Assembly: GCA_944325005.1 (NCBI GenBank)
Contig: CALUYO010000008.1
Location: 1-64,000, forward strand
Source: Candidatus Gastranaerophilales bacterium
GTDB lineage: Bacteria > Cyanobacteriota > Vampirovibrionia > Gastranaerophilales > Gastranaerophilaceae
Length of the DNA: 64,000 bases
Direction: 5' to 3'
Within the stretch, counting starts at the first letter, position 1, and the number at the start of each line of letters is the position of its first letter. The position numbers were made by a program, and so were the translations under genes. Shown one piece after another: positions 1 to 8,113 of this stretch. The notes under the pieces are model-generated. The model made no database searches, had not been told where the DNA came from, and saw only the letters and a program-made list of their open reading frames with translations.

Positions 1-86
1 AACTAGATGCCAAGTATCAGGCGCAGGAAAAACGCATCAATGATCTTGAAAAACGAATAGAAGCGCTGGAGGAAAAACTAAAATAA
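1..86 (+). CDS. C-terminal end of an unidentified protein (partial, coiled coil)
   Basis: Only the last 27 codons lie in the window, read from base 3 to the TAA at 84-86. The peptide has charged heptad-like repeats (KRINDLEKRIEALEEKLK) typical of a coiled-coil tail. A terminator follows at 140. Function cannot be given from this fragment. Confidence 0.6.
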   Translation, partial: LDAKYQAQEKRINDLEKRIEALEEKLK

Positions 87-139
87 AATTTCATACTGAA
101 AAATAGGCGTGTTTTCGGACACGCTTACTTTCATTCCTT

Positions 140-173
140 CTCCCGCCGTTTGAGCGGGAGTTTTTCTTTTTTT
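140..173 (+). terminator. Rho-independent terminator after the partial gene
   Basis: A 7-bp GC-rich stem, CTCCCGC (140-146) with GCGGGAG (154-160), is followed by a T-rich run. A second hairpin, GCGTGT/ACACGC at 107-124, lies just before it. Together they end transcription of the partial gene on the plus strand and separate it from the convergent yajQ gene. Confidence 0.8.
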
Positions 174-178
174 AATTT

Positions 179-679
179 CTATCTGTAATTTGTGAATTGT
201 AATGGATAGTCATATTTATCTTCGTTTGAACGAAGCATTTTTATAATTTCCTGTAAATCGTCTTTATCTTTGCCTGAAACTCTGACTTGATCCCCCTGAA
301 TTGAAGCCTGTACTTTCTTCTTTAAATCTTTTATATCTGCGACGATTTTTTTAGCAAGTTCCTGACTAAGTCCTTTCCTTAATTTATAAACTTGCCTGAC
401 TTTGCCTCCCAGGGCATTTTCAACAGGCTGCGGGTCCAAAATCCTTGTGCTTAAATTTCTTTTCACAAGTTTTGATTGGAGTATGTCATAAATATTACGT
501 AACTTCATATCATCACTTGTCGTAATAGTAATAGTCTTGTCCGCATCTAACTCGACAGAAGAGCCTGAATCTTTTAAATCAAAGCGCGATGTAACATCTC
601 TTTTAACCTGATCAACGGCATTTACAAGTTCCTGTCTGTCAAATTCTGATACTACATCAAAACTGCAATCTTTAGCCAT
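179..679 (-). CDS. yajQ: YajQ family nucleotide-binding protein
   Basis: This 166-residue protein has the standard length and sequence of the YajQ family. It starts MAKDCSFDVVSEFDRQEL, carries the internal RFDLKDS segment and ends in YPLQFTNYR. Family members have two ferredoxin-like folds and bind cyclic di-GMP or other nucleotides; some act as c-di-GMP effectors in transcription. Here the role is inferred from the family only. AGAGGG precedes the ATG at 679. The gene stands alone, convergent with the gene ending at 86. Confidence 0.93.
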   Translation of the reverse strand: MAKDCSFDVVSEFDRQELVNAVDQVKRDVTSRFDLKDSGSSVELDADKTITITTSDDMKLRNIYDILQSKLVKRNLSTRILDPQPVENALGGKVRQVYKLRKGLSQELAKKIVADIKDLKKKVQASIQGDQVRVSGKDKDDLQEIIKMLRSNEDKYDYPLQFTNYR

Positions 680-797
680 TTTACCCTCTTTTCTTTATTT
701 TAAAATTTACTCCTATTTTGTAATATTATAACATAGAAAAGTGCAAGATAAAATACCTTGCACCTGATTTATTTGGGGGGTTGTATATTTATACCTG

Positions 798-1238
798 TTA
801 AGGTTTAGGGGATTTTTTGAACTTATTTTTTAACTTTTGCCACCATTTAATAGTTGTTTGTTTAGATGACTGTTTTGTTGTTTTATTTCCTTTAAAAGCA
901 TTTACAATATCATTCCACTTATTTTTTAAATATTTTACCGCACCACCTGCTTTTTTGATATTTTTACGTACAAGCGGTATTGCCCCGAGGCCTAAAATTA
1001 CAGCTAAAGCCATAAGAGCTTTTTTCATTGTGCTTTTGTCTTCAGTTTCTTTTTTATGCATCAAAGAAACTTTGTCATGATCCAACTGTTTTTGCATCTG
1101 GATACCACCGAAATAAGAAGTGTTATAGCCGCCTAATCCGATTCCTGTAATTCCGCCAAATGGCATATATATAGGTACCATAGTGCTGTTTACAAGATCC
1201 TGATACATCACAGGAGTATTAAAATCACCGCCTATCAT
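798..1238 (-). CDS. Small hypothetical membrane-associated protein
   Basis: I do not recognise this 146-residue protein. The first 60 residues are rich in Gly, Tyr and Met (GGITGIGLGGYNTSYFGG). A short hydrophobic stretch follows at about 72-88 (ALMALAVILGLGAIPLV), then a strongly basic tail with many Lys. That layout suggests one membrane segment with a positively charged C-terminus. GGAG lies eight bases before the ATG. It sits downstream of rplT on the same strand but behind a terminator at 1327, so it is probably transcribed separately. A lineage-specific protein is likely. Confidence 0.6.
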   Translation of the reverse strand: MIGGDFNTPVMYQDLVNSTMVPIYMPFGGITGIGLGGYNTSYFGGIQMQKQLDHDKVSLMHKKETEDKSTMKKALMALAVILGLGAIPLVRKNIKKAGGAVKYLKNKWNDIVNAFKGNKTTKQSSKQTTIKWWQKLKNKFKKSPKP

Positions 1239-1326
1239 AACGATTTCTCCAAAATTATTAACCTAACCTTTATATTTATATAAAGTATTTTGTTGTAAAA
1301 AAATTTACTAAATTATTAAGAAATGT

Positions 1327-1364
1327 AAAAATGGCGATCTTGAATTTTCAAGACCGCCATTTTT
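1327..1364 (-). terminator. Terminator of rpmI-rplT
   Basis: A long, nearly perfect inverted repeat (left arm 1327-1344, right arm 1347-1364; core ATGGCGATCTTGAA) has A/T runs on both flanks. On the minus strand the T-run follows the stem directly, 24 bases after the rplT stop codon. Confidence 0.85.
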
Positions 1365-1387
1365 ATTATGTTAAATTTAAAATCAAA

Positions 1388-1738
1388 TTATTTAGCCGCT
1401 TTAGCAGCTTCAAATACAACAGTAAAAGCTTCCGGATCTCTTACAGCCATATCAGCCAGCATTTTCCTGTTAACAGTAATATTGGCTTTTTTGCAGGCAT
1501 TTACAAATCTTGAATAACTCATACCGCGTTCTCTAACAGCTGCATTAATCCTTACAATCCATAAACGGCGCATATTGCGTTTTGTAGTTCGTCTGTCTCT
1601 GTAAGCATATTTTAAAGCTTTCATAACAGCGATATTAGCTACTTTAAAAATTCTGCTTCTTGCACCAATAAAGCCTTTAGCTAATTTTAATATTTTTTTA
1701 TGTCTTTTGCGTAATACATTACCACGTTTTACTCTCAT
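1388..1738 (-). CDS. rplT: 50S ribosomal protein L20
   Basis: L20 binds 23S rRNA early in assembly of the large ribosomal subunit. The 116-residue length and the sequence are typical: MRVKRGN start, basic [24 protein letters not shown], and [12 protein letters not shown] near the end. A GGAGG ribosome site precedes the ATG. It follows rpmI by 11 bases in one operon. In many bacteria L20 represses its own operon through the leader, but no matching pseudoknot could be confirmed here. Confidence 0.97.
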   Translation of the reverse strand: MRVKRGNVLRKRHKKILKLAKGFIGARSRIFKVANIAVMKALKYAYRDRRTTKRNMRRLWIVRINAAVRERGMSYSRFVNACKKANITVNRKMLADMAVRDPEAFTVVFEAAKAAK

Positions 1739-1749
1739 TTACCTGCCTC

Positions 1750-1959
1750 CTATCTTGCATACTTTCTGTAGGGTAACTCTTTTGAAATCAATTTGAAGTG
1801 TGATTCTGAAATTGAAATCATCTTGAAAATTCTGCGTTTTCTTGAAGCAGATTTGTGTTGAAGTAAGTGGCCTATACCTGCTTGTCTTCTAACAATTTTG
1901 CCTGTTGCAGTAACTTTATAGCGTTTTGCAGCAGACTTGTGTGTTTTCATTTTTGGCAT
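1750..1959 (-). CDS. rpmI: 50S ribosomal protein L35
   Basis: L35 is a small basic protein of the large ribosomal subunit. The MPKMKTHKSAAKR start, the KVTATGKIVRRQAG segment and the 69-residue length fit the family. It is first in the rpmI-rplT operon. The usual upstream partner infC (initiation factor IF-3) is absent; an unrelated metallo-beta-lactamase gene lies there instead. A promoter at 2042-2070 gives a leader of about 75 bases. Confidence 0.96.
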   Translation of the reverse strand: MPKMKTHKSAAKRYKVTATGKIVRRQAGIGHLLQHKSASRKRRIFKMISISESHFKLISKELPYRKYAR

Positions 1960-2041
1960 TTTGTCCTCTTTCTGTGCATTGCACGGTTAAGTATCCATAT
2001 GAGTTTCTGGCATACCAAAGCCATAAAACTCCAGCATAATA

Positions 2042-2070
2042 ATTATATTATACGAAAAGTTAATTTGCAA
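2042..2070 (-). promoter_or_regulatory. Sigma-70 type promoter for rpmI-rplT
   Basis: On the minus strand, TTGCAA (2065-2070) and TATAAT (2042-2047) are 17 bases apart. Transcription would start near 2035 and give a leader of about 75 bases. The leader holds two short inverted repeats (TGGC/GCCA and GTGC/GCAC). Confidence 0.7.
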
Positions 2071-2087
2071 GCAGATTATAACAAAAG

Positions 2088-2879
2088 TTAATCAAAAGAA
2101 AGCTTAAGCCCTGAATAAACTTCTTTTATTTTCACGTATTCAGATAGAATAATCTTAGAATTCAAATCGCAGCAGTGACATGGGTAAAAATTCTTAATAT
2201 TTTGATCTCTAAGATAAATTCCTAATTCTCGAATTTTATATTCTGTTTTATTAACTAGGTGAACTCCGCCGATAAATGCATTAATTCTCGGATCATCTGC
2301 AACTTTTTTTGCATATTCTATAATATTTGGCAGGCTGACATGCGAGCATCCTGCAATTATAACAAGGCCATCAAAAGATTTATATACAAGAGCAGTTTCA
2401 TCTTTATATCTGTAATCTGTATTAAAATACTTTGGAATTTCTCCCAGAAACAGTAATTTAGGCGTTAACCACTTTGGTTCTCTGCAATATTCAATTTCAA
2501 AAATGTCGCAAAGATTAGCGGAATTACCCGGAAAACCAACATTTTCATTTCTTTCGTTTAGTTTGGTTTCAAATATATCCGGATGAGCAAGAATAGTTTT
2601 CAAATTTAAACTAATTCCCGCTTTAAGCATTTTTCTATACAAATCTTCAAGTTTAAGCAGACCGCCGGTATGGTCATTATGCCCGTGTGACAAAATAATA
2701 TCTGTAAGATCGGTCAAATCTAAACCAAGCTTATAAGCATTTTTTATAAAGGCATCACTGTAACCGCAGTCGAATAACAACTTCTGATAGTCATTTTCAA
2801 GTAAAAATGACAGGCCAGGTTCACCGAGAAGGTAATAATTTGTTTTGCAATTATTGTCTACTAAAACAGTTATATCCAT
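2088..2879 (-). CDS. Metallo-beta-lactamase fold hydrolase
   Basis: The protein carries the metal-binding motif HGHNDH followed by TGG, a later AGCSH with the third histidine region, and IGGVHL near the end. This pattern fits the branch of the metallo-beta-lactamase fold annotated as dihydropterin-ribofuranosyl-aminobenzene-phosphate synthase-like. The exact substrate is unknown. I chose the ATG at 2879 (263 residues, start MDITVLVDN) because GAGGAA stands five bases before it. A longer reading from a TTG at 2930 adds a hydrophobic stretch without a ribosome site. The gene is alone between rpmI and a small regulator. Confidence 0.8.
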   Translation of the reverse strand: MDITVLVDNNCKTNYYLLGEPGLSFLLENDYQKLLFDCGYSDAFIKNAYKLGLDLTDLTDIILSHGHNDHTGGLLKLEDLYRKMLKAGISLNLKTILAHPDIFETKLNERNENVGFPGNSANLCDIFEIEYCREPKWLTPKLLFLGEIPKYFNTDYRYKDETALVYKSFDGLVIIAGCSHVSLPNIIEYAKKVADDPRINAFIGGVHLVNKTEYKIRELGIYLRDQNIKNFYPCHCCDLNSKIILSEYVKIKEVYSGLKLSFD

Positions 2880-2940
2880 TAATTCCTCAGTATATATTTC
2901 TATTATAACAATATTTATAAAAAATTGCAATAAGTAAAAT

Positions 2941-3156
2941 TTAATTAAATTTTGTTAGGTCTGAAACGCTTGTTTCCAGTGCATTCGCAAGTTCTATAAG
3001 AGTGTCCAGCGAGGGTTTTGAAAATGCAACTTCGATTTTTCCCATAAAATTCAGGCTAATATTCATTTTATCTGCAAGCTGTTGTTGTGTTAATCCAAGT
3101 TGTTTACGTTTTTGTTTAATATTGTGGCCAAGTTGTTTATAGAACTCATTATGCAT
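2941..3156 (-). CDS. XRE-family DNA-binding regulator
   Basis: This 71-residue protein is essentially a single lambda-repressor type helix-turn-helix: RKQLGLTQQQLADKMNIS then MGKIEVAFSKPSLDTLIELANAL. Proteins of this size usually act as dimeric repressors. It diverges from the pilin-like gene at 3246, and the shared 90-base gap carries TACGT/ACGTA inverted repeats, one of which abuts its start codon. It therefore probably represses itself and perhaps the pilin gene. No ribosome site is visible before the ATG. The -10 box TATAAT is at 3186-3191 on the minus strand. Confidence 0.85.
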   Translation of the reverse strand: MHNEFYKQLGHNIKQKRKQLGLTQQQLADKMNISLNFMGKIEVAFSKPSLDTLIELANALETSVSDLTKFN

Positions 3157-3208
3157 ACGTACAGTGTATACGTAAATTTTTGTAAATTATACGTTCTGAT
3201 AGTACGTA
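3157..3208. promoter_or_regulatory. Candidate operators between the XRE gene and the pilin-like gene
   Basis: Two inverted repeats share the half-site ACGTA/TACGT: 3157-3173 (CGTACA then TATACG) and 3190-3208 (TACGT-N9-ACGTA). The first touches the XRE start codon; the second overlaps the XRE -10 box. Such spacing fits autorepression by the XRE protein. No binding data exist here. Confidence 0.5.
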
Positions 3209-3245
3209 AATTATGGCATAATTAATATTAGAAGGAGATATTTTA

Positions 3246-3940
3246 ATGAAAAATTATGCGTTTACACTTGCAGAAGTGCTGATAACTTTAGGTATAATAG
3301 GGATTGTTGCTGCCATGACAATACCGGTTATAGTGCAAAGATATGAAGCTAAAGTAATATATACTTCATTAAATAAGAGTTATTCTGAACTTCAAAATGT
3401 TGTGAATATTATCTCAAATGAATATGGTGAAGATATATTGAATATTGTTAATGTGCTTGATAATCAACAGGTTAAACAGCTTTTTATGGAATATTATGAT
3501 AATCCGGTGGATTGCAATCAAGGGGATTGTTTCACCTCTCAGGGTATCGTATACTATACATATACTGGGGGGGCAAGGTTTTTGATGAAGTTACTAATGG
3601 GAACTATTATTTCGGTAAAGATCAATTTTTAACAAAAGACGGCAGACTTATTTCTTTCGGTGGGGTAAATATATATGGTAGAATGGTTACAATTGATGTG
3701 AATGGTCCCTTTAAAAGACCGAATGCCTGGGGACGTGATACATTTACATTCCGTATTGGAGAAAATCAGGTTTTGCCATGCGGGGGGAAAACTGAGTGTT
3801 CAAATCCGTATAATTATAATTGCAGGAAATCAGAAACAGGAAAGTTTTCAGGTTTGGGGTGTACATATTATGCTCTTACCAAACCTGAATTTTTGTATCA
3901 TAAATATTACTACGATAATTATATTATTGGAGAATTATAA
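3246..3940 (+). CDS. Prepilin-type N-terminal protein, frameshifted at a G7 tract
   Basis: The first reading frame (3246-3632) begins MKNYA then FTLAEVLITLGIIG, a type IV prepilin / pseudopilin N-terminus that is cleaved before F and methylated, followed by the helix that enters the membrane. At GGGGGGG (3567-3573) the frame is lost. The rest of the protein continues in another frame to 3940 and holds the family motif VTIDVNGPFKRPNAWGRD and late cysteines. One extra G (or two fewer) would join the parts into about 230 residues, the size of the intact paralogue at 10515. AAGGAG lies eight bases before the ATG. The cause may be phase variation, decay or a base-calling error. Confidence 0.75.
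3567..3573 (+). repeat. G7 homopolymer at the frame break
   Basis: Seven G in codons for Thr-Gly-Gly. Eight or five G would restore the frame. It is shorter than the C10 tracts in the paralogues at 26191 and 36034. Confidence 0.8.
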
Positions 3941-5347
3941 TTATATATACCTTTGAACAATCGGGTAAGAAACTCCATTTAAAAATGAACGTTCGGTAAG
4001 TCTTGCGCCTAAGCAGCATTGATTACGTTTAAATTGCATTCTGTATATTTTTTTTATTGTTTCATCAACAAGTGGTTTTCCATATTTTTCATATATTTTT
4101 TCCAAAGGAACATTTTGTTCCACATACATTTCTATAATGTCATCTAATATTGCATATTCAGGCAATCTATCCTGATCTTTTTGACCGGGATGAAGTTCCG
4201 CAGATGGTGCTTTGTCAATAATAGCCTGCGGAATAACTTCTTTATCTTTATTTATATAATTTGCAAGCTTGTAGACATTTGTTTTTGTTAAATCACAAAT
4301 TAAATTATAGCCGCCGGCCAAATCGCCGTATAAAGTCCCAAATCCCATTGCACTTTCTGATTTGTTGCCGGTTGACAGAAGAAGCCTGTTTTCTCTGTTT
4401 GAGTAAAACATTAGAATTAAAGCTCTTAAACGTGCCTGTAAATTTTCTTCTGCAAGATCTCTAAGCTTATCGCGCCCCTTCATGAAAGCTTCAAATAACG
4501 GTGTAATTGGTTCTGTTATAGTTTTTATTCCAAGATTTTCAGCCAGTTTTATACTGTCAGTTATGCTTCCTTCAGAGGAGTACATGCTCGGCATCATAAT
4601 TCCGAGAACATTATCCGCGCCGATAGATTTAACTGCTAATGCTGCAGTTAGAGCACTGTCAATACCTCCTGACAGACCTAAAACAACCTGTTTGAACCCT
4701 GTATTTTCACAGTACTCTTTTAATGCAAAAGTTACTGCCTCTAATATTTGAGCTTCGTCTGTCTCTTCATGAAATTCTATAACACGTGAAAAATCTACAG
4801 TTTCAATATCTTCCTTACATACCGGCATTTGAAGTACTAATTCATTATTGGTATTTTTTGCAAAACTTCCGCCTGCAAGAATATTTTCATCAGCAATCCC
4901 TATTGCATTAATATAAATTAGATTACAATTTGTTTCAATACTTTCAACGAAATCCTTATAAGTACTTATTGCAAAATATCTGTTTTTTGCAAGAACATAC
5001 AAATCGCATTGAACATCATCAAGATATGTATCAGATACAAAAATCTTTTCCCCGCATATGTTAAAGAAACCATAATCAGCGACTTCTATTTCCCCGTTTC
5101 TAATTAAGATATCGCCTATTAAAATATTTTGTTTGAAATTTTTATCTGCTATGAGCTGATAAAATTCATGCTGTTTTTTTCTGCACGTTTCATCAAGTAC
5201 TAAATCTTTCCCTCCTAAATCTTCAATGTCTGATTGAGGAAAAATGATTAAATCACAATCACATTTTTCGACTGTTTTTATTATATTTTCTGCATTGAAT
5301 TTAAAATCTGCTGTTTTTAATCTTATTTGAGCAACTGCTATTTTCAT
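3941..5347 (-). CDS. nadE: NAD+ synthetase with a degenerate glutaminase domain
   Basis: NadE makes NAD from deamido-NAD, ATP and nitrogen from glutamine or ammonia. The C-terminal synthetase half is clear: LGLSGGIDSALT PP-loop at about 223-233, LSTGNKSE, and the KAPSAEL segment. The N-terminal half has the nitrilase-like layout of glutamine-dependent enzymes, but its triad looks lost: FPQ (Q38) replaces FPE, no clear catalytic Lys is seen, and AIST (S128) stands where ICED carries the Cys. At 468 residues it is also short for this class. It probably uses free ammonia. It is last in the murC-murB-ddl-ftsQ-nadE run, nine bases after ftsQ, with AGAGG before its ATG. Confidence 0.92.
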   Translation of the reverse strand: MKIAVAQIRLKTADFKFNAENIIKTVEKCDCDLIIFPQSDIEDLGGKDLVLDETCRKKQHEFYQLIADKNFKQNILIGDILIRNGEIEVADYGFFNICGEKIFVSDTYLDDVQCDLYVLAKNRYFAISTYKDFVESIETNCNLIYINAIGIADENILAGGSFAKNTNNELVLQMPVCKEDIETVDFSRVIEFHEETDEAQILEAVTFALKEYCENTGFKQVVLGLSGGIDSALTAALAVKSIGADNVLGIMMPSMYSSEGSITDSIKLAENLGIKTITEPITPLFEAFMKGRDKLRDLAEENLQARLRALILMFYSNRENRLLLSTGNKSESAMGFGTLYGDLAGGYNLICDLTKTNVYKLANYINKDKEVIPQAIIDKAPSAELHPGQKDQDRLPEYAILDDIIEMYVEQNVPLEKIYEKYGKPLVDETIKKIYRMQFKRNQCCLGARLTERSFLNGVSYPIVQRYI

Positions 5348-5356
5348 AAATACCTC

Positions 5357-6292
5357 TTATTCTAATTTTAAATAGATAACCTTCTCCCATTTCAAATCAA
5401 GATATTTAATTTTTGAATCAATTAACTTAACCTGCGGAAGAAGGGATGGAATTCTTTCTATTCTTTTATAAACACTTTCATCAAGCTGTCCTAATCTGAT
5501 ATTAACAGTTTTAATTTTAACGAAAACATCATTTGGATTTCTTAAATCAATATATTCCACCGGTTCACCTGAATATGTTTCAACATACTTTGCAATTTTT
5601 TCAATTTCATGAATTTTTTTTAAGTCCCATTTATGATAATCATCGCCTTTATTCCCGTATGAAAGCACAAGTATGGTTTTAAAAGATTTGTCCAGCGGTA
5701 AAAATTCTCTCCCGATTAATTTACCGTCTGTTGTAAAAAATGCAACCGGTTGAACTTTAACATCCGGTGATATTGTAATCAAAGGGATTCGCTCTCTAAG
5801 AATAATTTGCAGCCTTGCCGGGAAAGCGTAGCGCCTGATATAAACATTTTCGACAGGAGCTAATTTCATCAACTCCTTTTTTATGGCATCTGTTCTTGCC
5901 ATATAAATAGGAACATTTGGTACATTGCTGTTTTTTAACAGTACAAGGATTTTATGTGAAGGGACAATCTTATTATTTATAATTTCAACAGATCTGCCGC
6001 CGACATAGTTAAATGCATTTTTATCCATATACCATCCGGGGCATTTTAATGCATAAATAAGCCCAAAAATGAAAAAAACTGAAAGAAAAAATCTTATAAA
6101 CGCACGAAAACGCTCCTGCTTCATTCTTCCTTTACGTACAAGACGTTCTCGTCGTTTCTTTTTTACAAGATGTTTGCCGTCGGGAACAGTATCTTCTTCA
6201 ACAGTTTCAGTTTGTAGTTCGACTGTTTCTGAAAATTCATGATATTCCGTATATTCAATATTTTCACTTTGAGTTACATCATCTTCAAGCAT
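5357..6292 (-). CDS. ftsQ: Cell division protein FtsQ/DivIB
   Basis: FtsQ links early and late division proteins at the septum. The 311-residue protein has a long charged cytoplasmic N-terminus (1-75, very basic RKGRMKQER), one membrane segment at about 77-96 (FFLSVFFIFGLIYAL), then a POTRA region (VYIRRYAFPARLQIILRERI) and a C-terminal beta domain that ends DLKWEKVIYLKLE. The position next to ddl, murB and murC is the classic dcw arrangement. It starts one base after the ddl stop codon without a clear ribosome site, so translation is probably coupled. Confidence 0.88.
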   Translation of the reverse strand: MLEDDVTQSENIEYTEYHEFSETVELQTETVEEDTVPDGKHLVKKKRRERLVRKGRMKQERFRAFIRFFLSVFFIFGLIYALKCPGWYMDKNAFNYVGGRSVEIINNKIVPSHKILVLLKNSNVPNVPIYMARTDAIKKELMKLAPVENVYIRRYAFPARLQIILRERIPLITISPDVKVQPVAFFTTDGKLIGREFLPLDKSFKTILVLSYGNKGDDYHKWDLKKIHEIEKIAKYVETYSGEPVEYIDLRNPNDVFVKIKTVNIRLGQLDESVYKRIERIPSLLPQVKLIDSKIKYLDLKWEKVIYLKLE

Positions 6293-6293
6293 T

Positions 6294-7244
6294 TTATTTA
6301 TTTAATCCTGCACTGTTTAAGATTAATTGTACGAGGGTATCGTAATTTATTCCCATAGCGGCTGATTGGGCCGGTAAGTCACTTATTTCTGTCATTCCGG
6401 GACTTGTATTAATTTCCAGAAGATATGGTACATTATCTTTCATCATAAAATCAATTCTTGCAACTCCACGACATCCGGCAGTTTCAAAAGCTTTTACGGC
6501 TATATCTTTTACATGTTTTGTGACTTCATCTGTAAGTCTTGCAGGACAAATAAACTCAGACATTCCGCTTGTGTATTTTGCTTCAAAATCATACCAGTCA
6601 TTTTTTGGTCTTATTTCTAATATTTCTGTACTAAAGGCTTCTCGATTGCATTCAAGAACTCCAACAGTTACAAAAAATCCGTCAATGAATTCTTCTATCA
6701 ATACATCGTCGTTATATTTTATCGCTGTGTTATAAGCTGCCCGCAAATCTTCTTTTTTCTCAACTTTTGTCATACCGAAGCTTGAACCTTCACAAACAGG
6801 TTTTACAAACAGGGGATAAGTTAAATGCTTTGTTTTTTCAAACAAGTCATCACCTTTTTTTACAAATGCTGATTTTGCCATTATAATATCAGGGTTTGTA
6901 GATAGAATTCGCTTTGTAAATTCTTTGTTCATGCACAAAGAACTTGCCATAACACCGCAACCAGTATACGGGATTCTCAAAATTTCCAAAATTCCCTGAA
7001 TACATCCGTCCTCGCCGTATTTGCCGTGAAGAGCGTTGAATGCATAATCATATTTACCTTCTTTAAGCTTCAATGCAATATCTTTATCTACGATAACCAT
7101 TTCTGCATTGTTATATCCAAGTCTTTTTAATGCATCGTAACAGCCTTTGCCTGAACGCATTGATACTTCTGCTTCAGATGACATGCCTTTGCATAAAACA
7201 GCTATTTTTGCATTTTTATTTATATCAGATTTAATTTCCTGCAT
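6294..7244 (-). CDS. ddl: D-alanine--D-alanine ligase
   Basis: Ddl joins two D-Ala with ATP to make the dipeptide added by MurF. The ATP-grasp elements are present: LFVKPVCEGSSFGMTKV for ATP binding, LLEINTSPGMTE for the metal- and substrate-binding loop, and ALHGKYGEDG in the N-terminal domain. The 316-residue length is normal. The ATG at 7244 overlaps the 3-prime end of murB by 25 bases and has AGAGG upstream. The unusual Ser in NTSPGMT (commonly Leu/Met) is a minor variation. Confidence 0.95.
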   Translation of the reverse strand: MQEIKSDINKNAKIAVLCKGMSSEAEVSMRSGKGCYDALKRLGYNNAEMVIVDKDIALKLKEGKYDYAFNALHGKYGEDGCIQGILEILRIPYTGCGVMASSLCMNKEFTKRILSTNPDIIMAKSAFVKKGDDLFEKTKHLTYPLFVKPVCEGSSFGMTKVEKKEDLRAAYNTAIKYNDDVLIEEFIDGFFVTVGVLECNREAFSTEILEIRPKNDWYDFEAKYTSGMSEFICPARLTDEVTKHVKDIAVKAFETAGCRGVARIDFMMKDNVPYLLEINTSPGMTEISDLPAQSAAMGINYDTLVQLILNSAGLNK

Positions 7245-8113
7245 ATTTCAACCTCTTTTTCATTATTCCCACCGAGATATCTGACCTCGGGTTTTAATTC
7301 TACATTAAATCTTTCTTTCACACGTGAATACATCTCATCCATAAGCATTAATATATCTAAAGAAGATGCATTTCCATCATTTATAATAAAGTTTGCATGG
7401 TTTTCCCATACATGCGCTCCACCAATTTTAAGGCCTTTTACTCCTGCTTCATCCAGAAGTCGTCCGGCAGAATCCCCTTCAGGATTCCTAAAAGTGCTGC
7501 CGCAGTTTGGTAAAGTCAGGGATGGCTGTTTATTTTGTCTGAATGATAAGTTTTCGTTCATTTTTTCCTGAATTTTATCTGCTGTGGAAGGCGTTAAAAT
7601 AAATTCCGCTTCGAGAACAGAATAAGGCTTTTTCTGACAAACCGAAGTTCTATAGCTAAATTCCATATCCTCACCGGTTAAAGTAATAATACCTTTTTCC
7701 GGGCAATAAACTTTTGCAGATTTAAAAACATCTGCAATCATTTGTCCGTGCGCTCCGGCGTTCATAAAAACTTCTCCGCCGACAGAACCAGGGAACGCAA
7801 CCATAAATTCTAAACCGCTGAGACTGTGTTCCAGAGCGAGTTTGGATAATTTTGTACCTCTTACTCCGGCGCCGGCAATAACCATATTGCCGGAAAATTT
7901 TATTGTATCAATTTTTTTTGTACAAATGACAGCGCCGTTGTAACCGTCTGAAGATACAAGAATATTGGAAAAATTTCCGCCAACAAACGCATCCGGTTCC
8001 TTTGTTTTTATTTCTATAAATTCTTCAATAGTAGCAGGAAAATACATTCTGGCAATTTTTCCGCCAATTCTGAAAGAAGTCATTTTCTTTATATCAAAAT
8101 CAGTTTCCAACAC
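7220..8113 (-). CDS. murB: UDP-N-acetylenolpyruvoylglucosamine reductase
   Basis: MurB is an FAD enzyme that reduces enolpyruvyl-UDP-GlcNAc to UDP-MurNAc. Visible features are the FAD-binding GGNFSNILVS, GLEFMVAFPGSVGGEVFMNAG, and the active-site NCGSTFRNPEGDSAGRLLDEAG, in which the Ser is the proton donor. KPEVRYLG near the end carries the catalytic Glu. The order places it between murC and ddl with overlaps on both sides. The start is a TTG at 8113 with AGAGG nine bases before it; no ATG is better placed. Confidence 0.95.
   Translation of the reverse strand: MLETDFDIKKMTSFRIGGKIARMYFPATIEEFIEIKTKEPDAFVGGNFSNILVSSDGYNGAVICTKKIDTIKFSGNMVIAGAGVRGTKLSKLALEHSLSGLEFMVAFPGSVGGEVFMNAGAHGQMIADVFKSAKVYCPEKGIITLTGEDMEFSYRTSVCQKKPYSVLEAEFILTPSTADKIQEKMNENLSFRQNKQPSLTLPNCGSTFRNPEGDSAGRLLDEAGVKGLKIGGAHVWENHANFIINDGNASSLDILMLMDEMYSRVKERFNVELKPEVRYLGGNNEKEVEICRKLNLI

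Noticed and set aside
775-780. G6 run as another phase-variation tract
   Set aside because: It lies between genes, after a stop codon, and cannot change any reading frame.
3567-3573. Programmed ribosomal frameshifting at the G7
   Set aside because: No slippery-plus-structure signal is evident, and two paralogues have similar breaks in leader tracts, which points to tract length change or base-calling error.
3512-3940. Treating the second frame of the pilin locus as a separate gene
   Set aside because: Its first 20 codons duplicate the upstream frame region and it holds only the C-terminal half of the pilin-like protein; a frameshift explains it better.
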